Below are positions 1 to 12,347 of a stretch of DNA of 64,000 nucleotides, piece by piece. Position 1 is the stretch's first letter; each line of letters begins with the position of its first letter. This DNA comes from Oidiodendron maius Zn (taxonomy: Eukaryota > Ascomycota > Leotiomycetes > Myxotrichaceae). A program made the translations under genes and the position numbers. A model generated the notes under the pieces. It was not told where the DNA came from. It saw only the letters and a list, made by a program, of their open reading frames with translations, and ran no database searches. The DNA is taken from the NCBI GenBank assembly GCA_000827325.1, contig KN832877.1, forward strand, positions 372,001 through 436,000. The letters run 5' to 3'.

Positions 1-2834
1 CTCGACTCGCTCCATCTCTGTGAGCCATCTGTTCTCCTCTTCCTCGTCCAGTTGGCCATCTTCCACGATATCTTTCTTCACGGAGATGTCTGCAGGTTGA
101 TCTTTACACTTCAATACTGTTGTATCCCAGTCCCTTGTGTATCGTCAGTCGCAGGTGTCAAATGTGCTCACTCCAACTCACCAGCTTAGCATCTCAGATA
201 CGTCGATCTCAGGTCGCGAAATGGCAGAGGCACCGCGTCGTACCAGCGTCATAAGTTGACTTGTATTCAACTGAGGCATACTATCGTCGCTCGTAGGCAC
301 GTTGCTTCTCATTCTCTTCCCTGCTGAGACGCCGAACTTGGTATGGATATCCTCCATGGTCTCCGTGACTTTGGCGGACAGGTAGAGCTTCTTTTGGATG
401 CGCCCCATCATCTGTTCCTCAACAGTGCCTTGCGACACTAGTTTGTAAACGGTAACCGGATTCTTTTGGCCAATTCTGTGGGCACGAGCTTCTGCTTGGA
501 GAGTGATCTGCGGGTTCCAGTCTTGGTCCAGGAGAACGACATCGGATGCACTCGCCAGATTGATTCCAAGGCCACCTGCGCGAGTTGAGATTAGCATCAC
601 ACGATAGTTAGTCTCAAGGTTGTTAAACATTCGAATGCCAAGGTTTCTTCGTGCCCTGCAAGTTGCCCCATCTATTCGAACAGATAAGAACCTCGATCCA
701 TCTCCTCCCACAAGGAGCAAAAGTTCTTCAACGAGATCTAGCATTTTCGTAAAACCGGAAAAGATCACTAGTCGCTGGTCAGTCATAATTTTGTACGTTA
801 GTAAACCTACTCACGAATTTTCTTCTTTTGATTAATGACCAATTCCCTGAGCAACTTTTCTAGAACAATAAACTTCCCGGACGATGTGATAACATGGTCT
901 CCAGTCTCATATGGCTCCGGTTCAGCATGCGGAATCTGATAGGGGTGGTTGCAAATCTTCCTTAGCTGCATCAGAAGATTCATCAATTTCTGCCAGGCTG
1001 ATTTCTTTGGTCCATCTTCGCCCTTCAGCTGCTCACGTTCGATAGTTTGGGCAAGAATAGTCCTAGTTTCTTCCCAGGCATCACTACCCACCAAGGTCGA
1101 ATTGTTTAGAATTTCGAGAGCCTCAGCTTTTTGTTGCAAAAGCGCAACTTCCATTTTCTCATCTTCCTTCTGTGATATAATATCTCGCTCCTCCTTGGTC
1201 TTCATATTTCTAAATAGCTCATCCACTAGACCTTGGTCCGCCTTGGTAATCATGCGCGAGTACCAAAATCTCTGCATTGGAGCTAAAGGGACAAAGAGCA
1301 GTACTTCGGTCTTGGATGGCAGATTGAGATCAACACCCGGAGAGGACTTCATCCGTCGTAGCATTATCAGCTCAAGTAAGTGTCGAGAGTGTTCAAGGAC
1401 GACATTAGAATATTGGCCTTTCGAGAGATTGAATGAGCGATCAAAGAGTTCACGGGTCTGAACAGTAAACACTTCAGGGTAGAGCCAGTGAAATAGACTC
1501 CACAGTTCAGATAGATTATTTTGAAGCGGGGTACCGGTCAGTATCAAGCGATACTCGGCTCTCAGTCCTTGTAAAGACTTTGCGACAAGGGATGTATGAT
1601 TCTTCACCTGCGAAAGATATTAACTAAAGTATGTAAAGAGGGGTGAAAACAATACCGCATGTCCTTCATCCAGAATCGCCCATCTCCAGATAAACGCCTT
1701 CTTAAACCAGCTATGCTCAGCGCGATAGCATTCATACGTGGTGACAACCAAGTCGACACCCACATCAGCCTCATCCTCGGAGTCAGTATCCAGATTTATG
1801 ACGACCTTGCCAGCAGCCCTTCGTCTAGTTTTGTGCTTAGACTTTGCTTGAGCAGTAACATTACCATGCAGATCAATATCTCCTGCAACAACTTTCTTCA
1901 GACGAATCCTTTCGCGATTAGGCCCGTGGAAGCGAATGACTTTCAACTTGGGAGTCCACTTTCTAGCTTCGGCAATCCAGCTGCTGAGGACTGAAAGGGG
2001 GCAGATAACGAGGCACGGGCGTTGATGCCTTCCTTTCCCACCCTTTAGATCGTTTTCTTTCAGATATTGAATCAGAGATAGAGTCTGAAGCGTCTTGCCC
2101 AATCCCATCTCATCTCCCAAGATCCCGCCGAGTCCATTTCGATGCAGGTAGACCAAGAAGCTAAGGCCAGACAGCTGATATGGCTTCATTGTGGCTGTGA
2201 CACCATGCGGCTGCGTTTCGATCTCTTCGTATGGTGACACGGGACGAAGTCGAGCAATCTGCTCTGCAGACAATTGATTTTGCTTTTCCACGAGCTTTTG
2301 GATGTAGTTGTTCTGCGGCAGTAATGGCAACCACAAGTCCTTCTTTTCGATAAGGAATCTTTCGCGATATGCAGTAGTTTTGATTGCAATCTCCTGCCGG
2401 ATGGCAGTGCGACTATTTATGACAGGAGTTAGGTCTCCACCGGCCAGTTTGTCAATGGATTCCGTATCGCTGGGAGTCTGGTTCTGCTGTTGAGGAAGTT
2501 GGACATTCTCCGAAGCTTTGAGCGTTGATTTTCGCTCTCGAAGTCCTCGACGCGGAACTGGGGTGCATTGAATGGTCGAATCCTCGTCCCAGTCTTCATC
2601 TTGAAGCTCATCCTGATCAAGATCGATCAACTGTTGGCCAGGAGGTGTCTCAAAAGTAGTGGGGTTGGATGAAGCTTCAGATTCAGCGTAGTTGACAGGG
2701 GACTGTGCCTTACGCGTGACCCGATCCATTTTGTGCAGTGATTTCGCACCAGGTAAAAATTGGGCAAGGAGGGTCGAAGCAGTGCGTCGAGTCCGATGGT
2801 TGGTGCTGAAGTGGGCAGAGCTTTGTGGTGGCAT
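1..2834 (-). CDS. SNF2-family ATP-dependent chromatin remodeller (3' end cut by window)
   Basis: Predicted DNA-dependent ATPase that moves or restructures nucleosomes. Exons on the minus strand: 1656..2834, 815..1607, 182..767 and 1..133 (continuing outside); introns of 46-48 nt keep frame and rejoin conserved blocks such as DEGHA-VKNHTS and QKKKI-LIFSG. The visible 897 residues have an acidic N-terminal region, Walker A GDEMGLGKT near residue 240, a DEGH box near 390, LTGTPLQNN, and the helicase C block ending in RAHRIGQ. A basic and acidic insert (KHKTRRR, then DTDSEDE) sits between the early helicase motifs. The last visible exon runs through WDWDTTVLKCKDQPAD into an acidic tail. DEGH with this spacing suggests the ISWI/Lsh-like part of SNF2, but no SANT/SLIDE or chromodomain is visible, so the subfamily is uncertain. 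Start is the ATG at 2834. Confidence 0.9.
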
Positions 2835-4168
2835 GTTGATATCAGCGTTGAGATCCCCTTGTTTTCACAAAGTGAATTATCGGATGCCAGCCAGCACGGC
2901 CCGCGAGGCTAAATTTGTTAATTCACTTTAATATCGAGAGTGTCGTTTGACAGCACAAGAGTGGCATAAAACCCAGTTGAGTTCACCATCCAATATGTGC
3001 CGTGTAAAAGCGCAGCTTACCTGCATCAAGAAACACAGTAAGGGAACAGATGGAACAGATGTAAAATCAGGGTAACTAGTTAAGGAGGCATCTCAGGTGC
3101 GATATGAGATGTGAATTCCCCTACGTAATCACCGTGTCACTCTGAACTCGCGTTGCCCCCTGGGTTTCGCGAATTTTGGCGATTGGTAATGCTCTAGCGC
3201 AGAAATGGACTAGCTTCAGTTACGAGAGCACGGGGACGGATTATCTATATCTCCGGTGGCCGGGCTGCCATGGCCGAGCAGCAAGATATTAATACTCCAA
3301 ACACACATCTCGTGCAAAAGCTACTGTGATAGGGCTGACCAATAAATGGAATAGCAGAGTTACAATTCTATCCACTCTATCTCATTTTGCAGCTAGTGAT
3401 ATAGTCCGTAATGTCAGACCAAAGCAACACCCTAGTCAAACAAACACCAAGCAAACACGTCGTCGCCCGAGAAGCTCAACAGTTGGATTTTGTCAGGACT
3501 CAAATGCATCCACCACTCAGATAGTCCATAGCGGCAATATACCTTTGGCCATAATGTACCGACAAAGTGTGTTACATGAATGGCAGGGATGGCTCTGCAG
3601 GTATGCCAGTACGTGGTCGGGGATTGCTTTACAAGCCATAGGGATAGCAGTAAAGCGCCATCATCTTTTCGTCCTCCCAACGTGCAGAGGCAGTTAAATC
3701 CTTAAGTTCTTAAGAGAATATGAGTCTATGTAAGGATCTAGAAAATTCCTCAATATTGATAACTTTCTTATCGATAAGTGCCATGCTTTCTTACTTACCC
3801 TATTCAGGACTGGTTGCTCTCCTCTCCTCTTCCTACTGGCTCGCTTGTTACAGTTATTGAAGTTTCCGTCGCTTTCGCGACTCCATCATGACGCTTCTCA
3901 TTATCAAATAAACTCTCCATCACCTCTCCTATCCTTTCAATCTGGATTTGATACCTAGCGCTATAAGAACTCAATGCATTTCCAATCCAGTCAGTGGTAA
4001 TCTTTCATACCCTGGCTGCGTCACCTACCGCTAGTCTGATTTCCTCCTTTACATGGTCCTACAGCGAGGCTCTGTAGGTCCTAGTTCTCCTCTCGTTTGA
4101 ACCTAGGAGATACGCGTGTTGCAAGCACCGATCTAAATTCTCTGGCTGTGCCTCACCTACCGTCTACC
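2835..4168. other. Divergent intergenic region between SNF2 gene and CLR2
   Basis: 1.3 kb separating two divergently transcribed chromatin genes. It must hold both promoters. Stretches near 3860-4080 are pyrimidine-rich on the plus strand, as in a fungal 5' leader. I see no convincing coding exon, repeat or RNA gene. Confidence 0.6.
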
Positions 4169-5848
4169 ATGTCTCAATCTGATAACAATATTATGTGTGA
4201 GCGCGTCTTCGTACTCCGCTCGGACGGAGTGATATGCGAGCCGCAGCCTCAAGGGTTGAGGGTGTTGCCAGGTTCTCCTAAGTATAATGAGTGGTGCCGC
4301 AAATTAGGCCAGTGGCTAGTCATGGCCCTTGATGCTGATGGGAAATATCACAGTAAGCCAGGCCACATAATTTAGCCCCGCAAGTTCTCACATCTGCAAG
4401 ACAGACAGTTCATTCTGGACACCTTGCCCGATGGGTATGTCCTCTATGAGCATGCAAGACCCAATGCAACACTTCAGGACGGTAGCAAAAAGCGCACCAC
4501 CCATGATGTGTACCTGCATGGATGGAGTTCAAATCCAGCTCAGAAATTCAGGAGCCCTGCAGAATTCTTTCTGCATCTCGTCTGGCTTGTGAGTGGCGCA
4601 ATGCCAGGAAGCTGTGGATGCAGACTCTGTTTCGGCATATACCCCGATAAGGTTGTTGAGGATCCCCTTCAAGCCAGAGAGCCAAGTGCTAGCCTAGCAA
4701 TTGCCCTGGATGAGGTGAAGATAGAGGATGGGGTGAAGATTGAGGAGGGTAACTCACATTCCCCGTATTCATTCTCCAAGGGTGCGTCTTTGATCGCCGT
4801 TGCTGGAATTAAACTAATAACGCTCTCAGGCCATGCATTGCCGATGCATAGGGGTTCAACCAAGGAGCAGATGTTAGACAGCAAACCAAAAGGTAAATTC
4901 TTATACCGACCGGGAGAACTCGTTTGGTTCAACAAGAACGTCAGTACATGGGGTCTGGCTGTGATATCTAGCCGGCAGTCCAAAGATGGCAGAGCACTGT
5001 ACCTCATCCAGCCCTTGTCGCACCCACTTCATCACCCGAGTGCTGAGGTCAGAGACCAAGATTTTCTCCGACCTTGGCTGGCCTGGAGTGTTCCTACTCT
5101 TGGCAACCAAAGCCTTCAAAATGCAAAATATGATCAAGTTCCTTGGGAACAAATTATCGCTCACTACCCAACTGATCCTGTCGTTGATGGCAGCATCCTC
5201 TCGGCGGCGGCCATTGATGCAAGTTATTCTTTATTCGAACAAGACAAGACCGCCTTGTCTAACACGGGAGAGAAGTTCTACAAAGGTCTCTATCTCGGTG
5301 CAGAGAAGATCTGGGTCTTGGAGCCAGTTCGTCTCCGTGGCCCAGGCGAAGGAATTTATGTTCTGGTTATCAAAAAAATAATTGAGGTCCCCAATGCGAC
5401 TTTTGGAGCCGAAGTAGTTCTCAGGGGTGATGTTTATACACTCACCAGGATTCCAGCACGTATCCAGGACCGAGATATTCCACGTCGAATGGAAGATGAC
5501 CTTGACTTCCGTAACAGGGTCGAGCGGACGGCAGAGGATTCCCTCTGGAATGACTGGCGAATAGTGGAACCGAATGCGAAGAAATTTCTCGGAGATATCA
5601 AGGGTCGTTGGTACGAGACTGAACATCTGCTTCCCGTCCTTCAAGGAAGAGAGGCCTTCAACGAATCCATCCATAACAAAGTTGTTGGGGATTGTGGAAT
5701 GTGGATGAATGCTCGAGGGGACTTGAAGGTTTCCGACATCAAACAGAAGGATAGGAGGTCTACTCTTGGCCGAGCTGTCCCCGACAACTTTCGAATCCAT
5801 CTTGGCCTAGATGACTCTCAGCCTTTCCACTTTCCCGATACTATGTAA
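4169..5848 (+). CDS. clr2: Clr2-like transcription-silencing protein
   Basis: Homologue of fission yeast Clr2, a subunit of the SHREC deacetylase/remodeller effector of heterochromatin silencing (known for the family). Exons 4169..4352, 4401..4781 and 4830..5848 give 527 residues. The first join gives YH-NRQFILDTLPDGYVLYEH, the start of the N-terminal Clr2 domain, which continues through DVYLHGW and FRSPAEFFLHLVWL and ends in a Cys pair (CGCRLC). The C-terminal domain includes YRPGELVWF, the LGAEKIWVLEPVRL block and a final RGRWYETEHLLPVL segment. The second intron (4782..4829) is 48 nt and stop-free but has a clean donor, an ACTAAT branch site and a CAG acceptor, so it is probably spliced. 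The ATG at 4169 has a good context; upstream frame extension lacks an ATG. Identity rests on motif recall, not a search. Confidence 0.82.
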
Positions 5849-6671
5849 CTTGATGGTTAGCCGTATAGCGGAGGATTGTTCTATGTACTTAAATGCATTC
5901 CTAGATCATGCTCTTCATACAGCACAGCTCAGCGATTTCACTGGCAGGTGTATTGCTCTCTGGGAGTTTATAGTGGCATTCCCTTGCATCAGTCTCTGAT
6001 ATGGCGTTTCATAAACAAGCAAGGAGCTATCATAAGCGGACAGCTAGAACCGATGTCCTCCGGAAGAGGCAATGCTGGTGTTCAAAGTTCTGCACATAGG
6101 AATTTACAGACAGGTCAAAAGCCGCAAATAAATCGGCTTTGGCAATTGTTGATTTGCCCTACTAAATTGCCCTGGTGTTTCTCCAGGTGCTTCTATTCCA
6201 ACACTTTCACGCTCGTTTTCCCATGCAAGTCCCTAACCAGTACTGTCCGAACTTTGAAAAGATACTGAAGACGTGCTTGACTATCAGTCTTACAAAGAAT
6301 CGTATGCATGTAATTGATTCAAGTGAAACGACGTCGTACAGAAAAGTCGGTCACTTGCACAGCTAACCTGTGATAAACGTCAGAACTAGCGAGGTGATCA
6401 TTAACAAGGTGAAGGTTACGCGACATTTATTTACTGTAGCAGGTGAGAATGGCAAGAGATACATGTCTTATTTTGTCTGGGGGGACTGGCATGCAAGGTC
6501 CCTTCATATAATGAAATCTATACAGGGGCCGACTCTAGCGCGCTAACTATGCTGCAAAGTGATAAGCTACTTAACCGTCATTCGCCGATTCATTCCGCAG
6601 TGGCAGCAGCGTCCAAACATGTCGAGAGAGTCTTTGTATTGTACAGGAAGACTGCAGAAGTCCTATGTCAT
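5849..6671. other. Convergent 3' intergenic region (CLR2 / GEA)
   Basis: About 820 nt between two gene ends. Only short unstructured reading frames are present; I see nothing beyond probable 3' UTRs. Confidence 0.5.
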
Positions 6672-9600
6672 CTATGAAACCGGTGCAACCGGAGGAGTGC
6701 TATCCTCCTCTTGTGGCGGCTTCTCGGGTTCCGGCTTCTCTACCGGCGGGTCCAAGTCAAGTTCTTTTCGCAGATCTGGGAGGAATCTGCTTAGTCGTTT
6801 CCAAGTCTCTACCCAGAGCTTTTCATGGGTGGGATCGACGCTCGGGGCCACGAGATAGCCACTGCTTGACATGACAAGGAGAATATTCTTCAAGCTTTCA
6901 GGGACTGCTTCCTCCTGTAATTGAGATTAGCTGTGAAAGTCGTTCTTGGCTATGAATAGGCTTACCAAGCTATCACCTTGTCCACTATTCATCAATCTGT
7001 CCATGATATCAATTATCTTGAGCCAGAGGTCTAGCATTCCATCCCACTGAGAGAGCATAACTAGATAATGCAAGAAGATTTTGCAAAGTAGTGTAGCGGC
7101 CTGCACTCTGGTTTCGCTCATGCCAATGGGATCAGAGGAGTAAACTTCCGGTTTGAGGAGTCTAACAATTAATGGAAAAAGAACTTCTCCAAATATAGCA
7201 GTCCATTCCTCGTGTTCACCCGACGTCAGTTCTTGAGACAGCAGAGTACGCTGCAAGGAAGAAAACGCTTGGTGTCGGATCTCACGGCAAGGGTTTGTGC
7301 ATTGAGTTGTGAGGGCTCTGAATATTGGTGACCAGTAGGCAGCCCAGGCCTCCTTGCTTTCCAGGTGAGATTGCTTCATCAGATCTGGAATCCGTGTCGT
7401 TAATGAATATATTATCGAGATAGCTTTTACCCCTCTGGCAACAGCAGCCTCGATCCTACATTCTGTCAGTATAGCAGTCACTTGAAGGGAATATTGAAGG
7501 ACATACTGTGGCTTCCTCTCCTGCTTGGCTTGTTGACCTCTTCCTGGTCGACGGTCTTGCTTTTGCTCAGCTGTGGACCCTATACTCCCAGCAGAAGCAA
7601 AATCATTAAGTAACTTCACTGCCGACTCGTGATTATCTGCCATTATCGTGGGAGGAGATCCAACAGTAACTCCCTGAAGGATCTCAAAGACAGTTGGCGC
7701 CGACTGGGCATTTGCAGTGAGATGCCGAAGAATAACCCAGAAATCGGGAGACGTCATAATCTCATTCCTGAGTGGTCCAGGTTCTTTGATGCAATGTGTC
7801 AAGCCTTGAAGGACAAGCGGGGCAGATCTTTCGAATAAATCCTTCTTGAAACATGATATAGAATGGAGTACAACTGGAACACGAAGGAACGAATGATCCT
7901 AGAATAGAAATTAGCTTATTATCTATGTGGCGGTCTAGAGAGCTCTTACATAGCTGGCCTGTAGAACGTGAAGCAGATAGAATATGGATCTCGAAACTAT
8001 AACATGATGGTAGCTGGAGGCAAGTCGCATGACGTTTTGCAAGGCTTCTGCAACGCCACCACCTAGGGCTGCAATGGTTTCCTCATCTCTAAGAGCAAGA
8101 ACTGTGCAGAGCTCCAAGATGTATACCAGCGATGGGTCGTACACAAGTCCGTTAGATCCGCTCTTCTGGCCATTCGTGGGCGCCAGATGGTCCTCTTCAG
8201 ATTTAACATTTATGACAATAGATGATGGATCATCAGGAAGCTCAGCTAGTAAAGCCTGAACAAGAGGCTTCAAGGACGTCGCAGGAAGTGCCCTGTGCAT
8301 GTCAGCGGATAGATTCAAGACTTGGCAGATAAAAATACATACACTACATTGGCAAACACATCCCCCATATAACAAGCGTTAACACAGTCTACTGTACACA
8401 GAGTGCTCTCTAGCTCCTCATCCGACGGTTCAGGAGGGTCATCAGCAGCGTAGCTGGAGATGTATGACGTGAAAGCAGAAAAAAGTCCTGTTTCGCCTTG
8501 CTTCTGGCCTCGATCAATGACTTGAGAGGGATTCTGTAGAGGTATAGGAGGGATATCTATGCGGTTTGGTGCAAAGTAAGGGGGTATTAGGGAGTTGACA
8601 AAAAGATTCAGCCAGATCCTCACAATCTAATTCGGTTAGTTATACTACATTACTCCTGATAGAATCAAAACTCACATGTTTCCAACCACCGTTGATGACT
8701 GCCTCGCTACCTGTAGTAACTCGGAACAGGACCACCGTAGCAAGCTGGGCTTTGAAATCGCGTCCAAATTTGACTGCAAGCTCGCTGACCATGACACTAT
8801 TTTCGCCTACCTGGATCTCCGTGTTGAGAGCCGTGTTTGAGGTGGTTTCCGTGGCAAGTGTGGTCATATAACTTAAGCAGTATATAACCTGATCAACAGC
8901 CTCCGTTAATCCGTATTTGGCTGCAATTCGCGCACATTGATCGAACCCAGTGATGACTCTTGAGAACACCGCATCATCACTTGCAGACATGAAGACGTAA
9001 GAGAGCGTCGCAACGACAGGTTTCCAAGTAGCTGCAAACATGTCTGCATCAAAGATATTAGTGTCACATATGACAAGATCTCCGGCTGACTCAGTCTTCA
9101 GCAGCAACTCTTTCCACGCATAATCAAAGGCATGCTTGTTATCATGCTCATCTGGCAAGATAATCTCATTGGACTTTATGGAGTCGTAAATATCTTGGAG
9201 ATATTGCGTTGCAAAATCCTCTCCGCCATTTACTCCACGGAGATTCTTGGAAAAGTCTTGATAACTCATCCGCTTTTGGGACTTTAAATTCGGGTTGTGC
9301 TGATCAGTGTTGAGCATAATGATAGCATACGTCAACACATAGACGCCATCTTTGTCCTTAATACCTTCGGGCACCGCGCTTGCATAATAATGCTCGCAGA
9401 AGACAGTGACAATTCTCTCGATCAGGGCAGACTCGCCCGGTAGCCGGAATGCTTCCAAGAGTTCACGCAAAGCCTCGTCCACTCGTTTTCCATCGAAATT
9501 AAATGTATCCATAAGTGCCTCGAGAATGGCTTCGTTGCCTTTTTTTGATATGAATTCCCCCAGCACCTTCTTCGATATTCTTGTCGTGCCTTTCAAGAAT

Positions 9601-11765
9601 GATGCAACGGATTTCGCATCGTTAGGGTCATCTATGATCCCTCGAGAGTTAAGAAATGCAATTCCAGATTTAGGATTCTCGTTGAACTTTGCTGCTCCTT
9701 GTACTATTATCTTCTTTGTTCTCCGTTGCTCTCGTAGCTTTGCACGATCTAGATACCCCTCATATCTGGGTTCATCATCAAGTCTCTCGGCGATAAATTG
9801 GACGTACCCCAACAGAGCGTCCAAGCAAAGTGGAGGGACACTAGTTGTGCTCCAAGTGGCAGAATCTGGTATTGCATTTCGTGATAAGAGGCCAACCATG
9901 TCTTCGCACAAATCGCCTCGGTCGACCTCGCAATCATAATTAACAAAGAGTTCAACCATGAAACTTGGTATTCGAGCAAGTGCTCCCACACTCTCAACCA
10001 TTGCTTCTCTAGCGTCTGGCTTCCTTGAACCTCCTTCCATGCCAAGCTTTTGTCTATCTTTGACAGGCACAGGGGTTGACCTACCACTGCTCGTTTGTGA
10101 GTGCGGCGGTTTGACCAGCTTTGGTGCTTGCGGGACTCCGGCATACAGAGAGGGGTCAATGCCTGGCTCCCGCGGAATCTCAACGCGAGGGTGCAAGCAC
10201 GCAACCAAATAAGACAGAAACAGCTCCTGCTGAAGCTTAAGGACTCCTCGGCATGTGGCAAGTAGAGTACCAGCGACGATGAGTGACTCATGTAATATAG
10301 CCATATTATCTGAGCGGACAAGCTGGAAGAGATATCGGCATAATCGATCCTCAGCGAGAGTTGCTAATGAAGGGTGTTTCGCAATGGAAGGGCCTGCAAC
10401 CTCGAGTGCTACATCAATGATGCGAAGTGCCATCACTCTCATTGCATCAGCGTGTTGACGATCGTGGGGATCTAATAAATCAACCAGGACGCGAAAAAGT
10501 TCCCGTATCGAGGGAAGCGAGTATGGCTTTATAGAAGGCTCATGATATCCCTCAGATTCCGGCCTTACTTCAATCTCAGATGCGCTGTCTGCCGACGGAC
10601 CGTTTCGAGATTTCTCAAGACTAGAAGATGGTCGTGAGTCGGAAGGAGTAGGGGCTACGGGAGCTGTAATAGCATCGTGCTCCTTTGCCGATGGGTCCAT
10701 CTTTACGGAATCCATGTCGTCTTTAGTTTTCTCATCTAAGGCTTCAACCTCGTCTCCGGCTTCGATCTCCAGATGTTTAAGACGTTCAAATATGATCTGA
10801 CACATCTTAACCATGGACATTTCCGCTGACCGTCGAAGAAGTTCTGACAACCTCGATTGACAGCACATACTAAGACCGCACTCCATCATCTGACAAACGC
10901 TCTCATCACTGAGAAGATTTGCGCCGGGGCCTGAGAGCATTCCTTCCATAAGCTTTAATATTCGCAGAAGAACAATCTCATCCGCAGCAGAGTCGCTGGC
11001 CTCGAATCGACAATGCGTTATTGCCGCAGATAGTTGTTGCATAGCTAGGGGCAGTCGAGGAGACTCTGCGCTTATGAGGTTATACGAGAAGAACTTAGTG
11101 ATAGAGACGAGAGCGAGGGAGGTAATCGGTGCGGATGTTGCTGACGCTCGGATAACTTGAAGGAAAGGGTGCAATAATGAGGGCGTATCAAACTGATGTA
11201 TGTCTAAGAAGAGATTAGTGGAGTCGTTCTCAGAGCAGAGTGTGAAATTACCTTTGCATCCTATAAGCTCGCGCCTGAGTTTGCCAAATCCAGCCATTAA
11301 CGGATTATCCTGCATGCTTTTCCCTTTCTTCCCCCGCAGGCCCCATCTGTTGGCCAAACCCTCATCATCTCCCCCTTCTATATACCCCAAAGAAGATCTG
11401 CTTCTAAGACTCTTTTGATTGCCGGCGCCTTCTCGAGGAGTGGACGGCCGAGAATCCTGTGTACCTGGATTTAAGGGCGAAGTAACTCCCAGAATTGCAG
11501 ATACCGACGAATGGGCCCATCGGGCATGCTTGCGCATGGCCGAAGTAACTGTGATGCATTCTGTTGTGATCAAGGCCACGGGATCGACTGCCACGGAGAT
11601 GGTTGACTTCGGGGCCATGTTGGAACTGTTAGATAAAGGAAGTTGAAACCCGGCCGCAATAGGCTCTTCAATGGACGAGGGTGTGAGGCCACGTATTGTG
11701 TATTCCCGTGAATCTACTGTCTGTCCAGATGTCTGGGGACCTGGGATTTGATCATCTTCACTCAT
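6672..11765 (-). CDS. GEA1: Golgi ARF guanine-nucleotide exchange factor (Gea1/Gea2/GBF1 family)
   Basis: Large Sec7-domain protein that loads GTP on Arf1 at the early Golgi for COPI vesicle formation. Minus-strand exons: 11252..11765, 8676..11203, 8343..8626, 7950..8292, 7507..7898, 6966..7455 and 6672..6914, giving 1597 residues, the normal size for filamentous fungi. The N-terminal DCB region contains HPFLQVIRAS; an HUS-like block lies near NYDCEVDRGDLCEDMV; the Sec7 domain spans roughly residues 690-880, with FRLPGES (bearing the catalytic Glu finger) and YAIIMLNTDQHN. HDS-like helical regions follow, and the C-terminus is Pro/Glu-rich. Introns at 11204..11251 and 7456..7506 are multiples of three without stops; their branch and splice signals and the homologous sequence argue they are removed. 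One copy is seen here; yeast has two paralogues, so GEA1 versus GEA2 is arbitrary. Confidence 0.93.
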
Positions 11766-12347
11766 GCTTTATGTAGCATGGGACACGGGGATCGCACTGT
11801 ATTTTGAGTCGAAACGGTGGCCACTTGAGGGATTGGTGCAGAGCATGCGACTAAGATCACAGCGGAGCAAATTGGCAGCCGTTGGATTGTCCACAACTGC
11901 TCTTAGAGAATGGCCAGGTCGTCTCTGCTCACTGACCCTGGTTGAGCTTCCACGGTGGCTCTTAAAATGGCACGTGACATTACGCCAAAACTATCCAAAG
12001 CACTGCCAATTGCTTCCACTCGGAATATTAGGCTGCACAGTAGTAAATAACAGGAAAATGCGAAAGCAGAGATGCTAGACATCTTATCCCACTAAGCTTT
12101 CCATCTATTGTTACAAATTCTAATTCAGATTACATACACTCGGACGATGGTTCTGGGCGCTCTCTCACTGTAAGACTGCCTAGAATTCCCAGGTCTAGTG
12201 TTCGAAACTCCAATTCCGTGCCAAAACTCTTTCGAGCTGTCATTGATCCCATAGCGATGCTCCTCATCGTATTAGTTAAGGTGTAACAGGCATTCCCCAT
12301 AGACATTACATCCCCAGATAATCATCCAACTACGCCCCCAGAATGCT
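11766..12347. other. Intergenic region upstream of GEA
   Basis: About 580 nt holding the GEA promoter and the ANP1 3' UTR. A short plus-strand frame at 11764-12078 has no recognisable content. Confidence 0.5.

Noticed and set aside
949-1461. 170-codon plus-strand frame opposite the SNF2 gene
   Set aside because: Antisense to conserved helicase sequence; composition is a shadow of the coding strand and no motif is present.
3326-3697. 123-codon frame in the SNF2-CLR2 intergenic region
   Set aside because: No motif, irregular composition and overlapped by an antisense frame of similar length.
5876-6268. Plus-strand frames downstream of CLR2
   Set aside because: Overlapping frames with no motif; probably 3' UTR.
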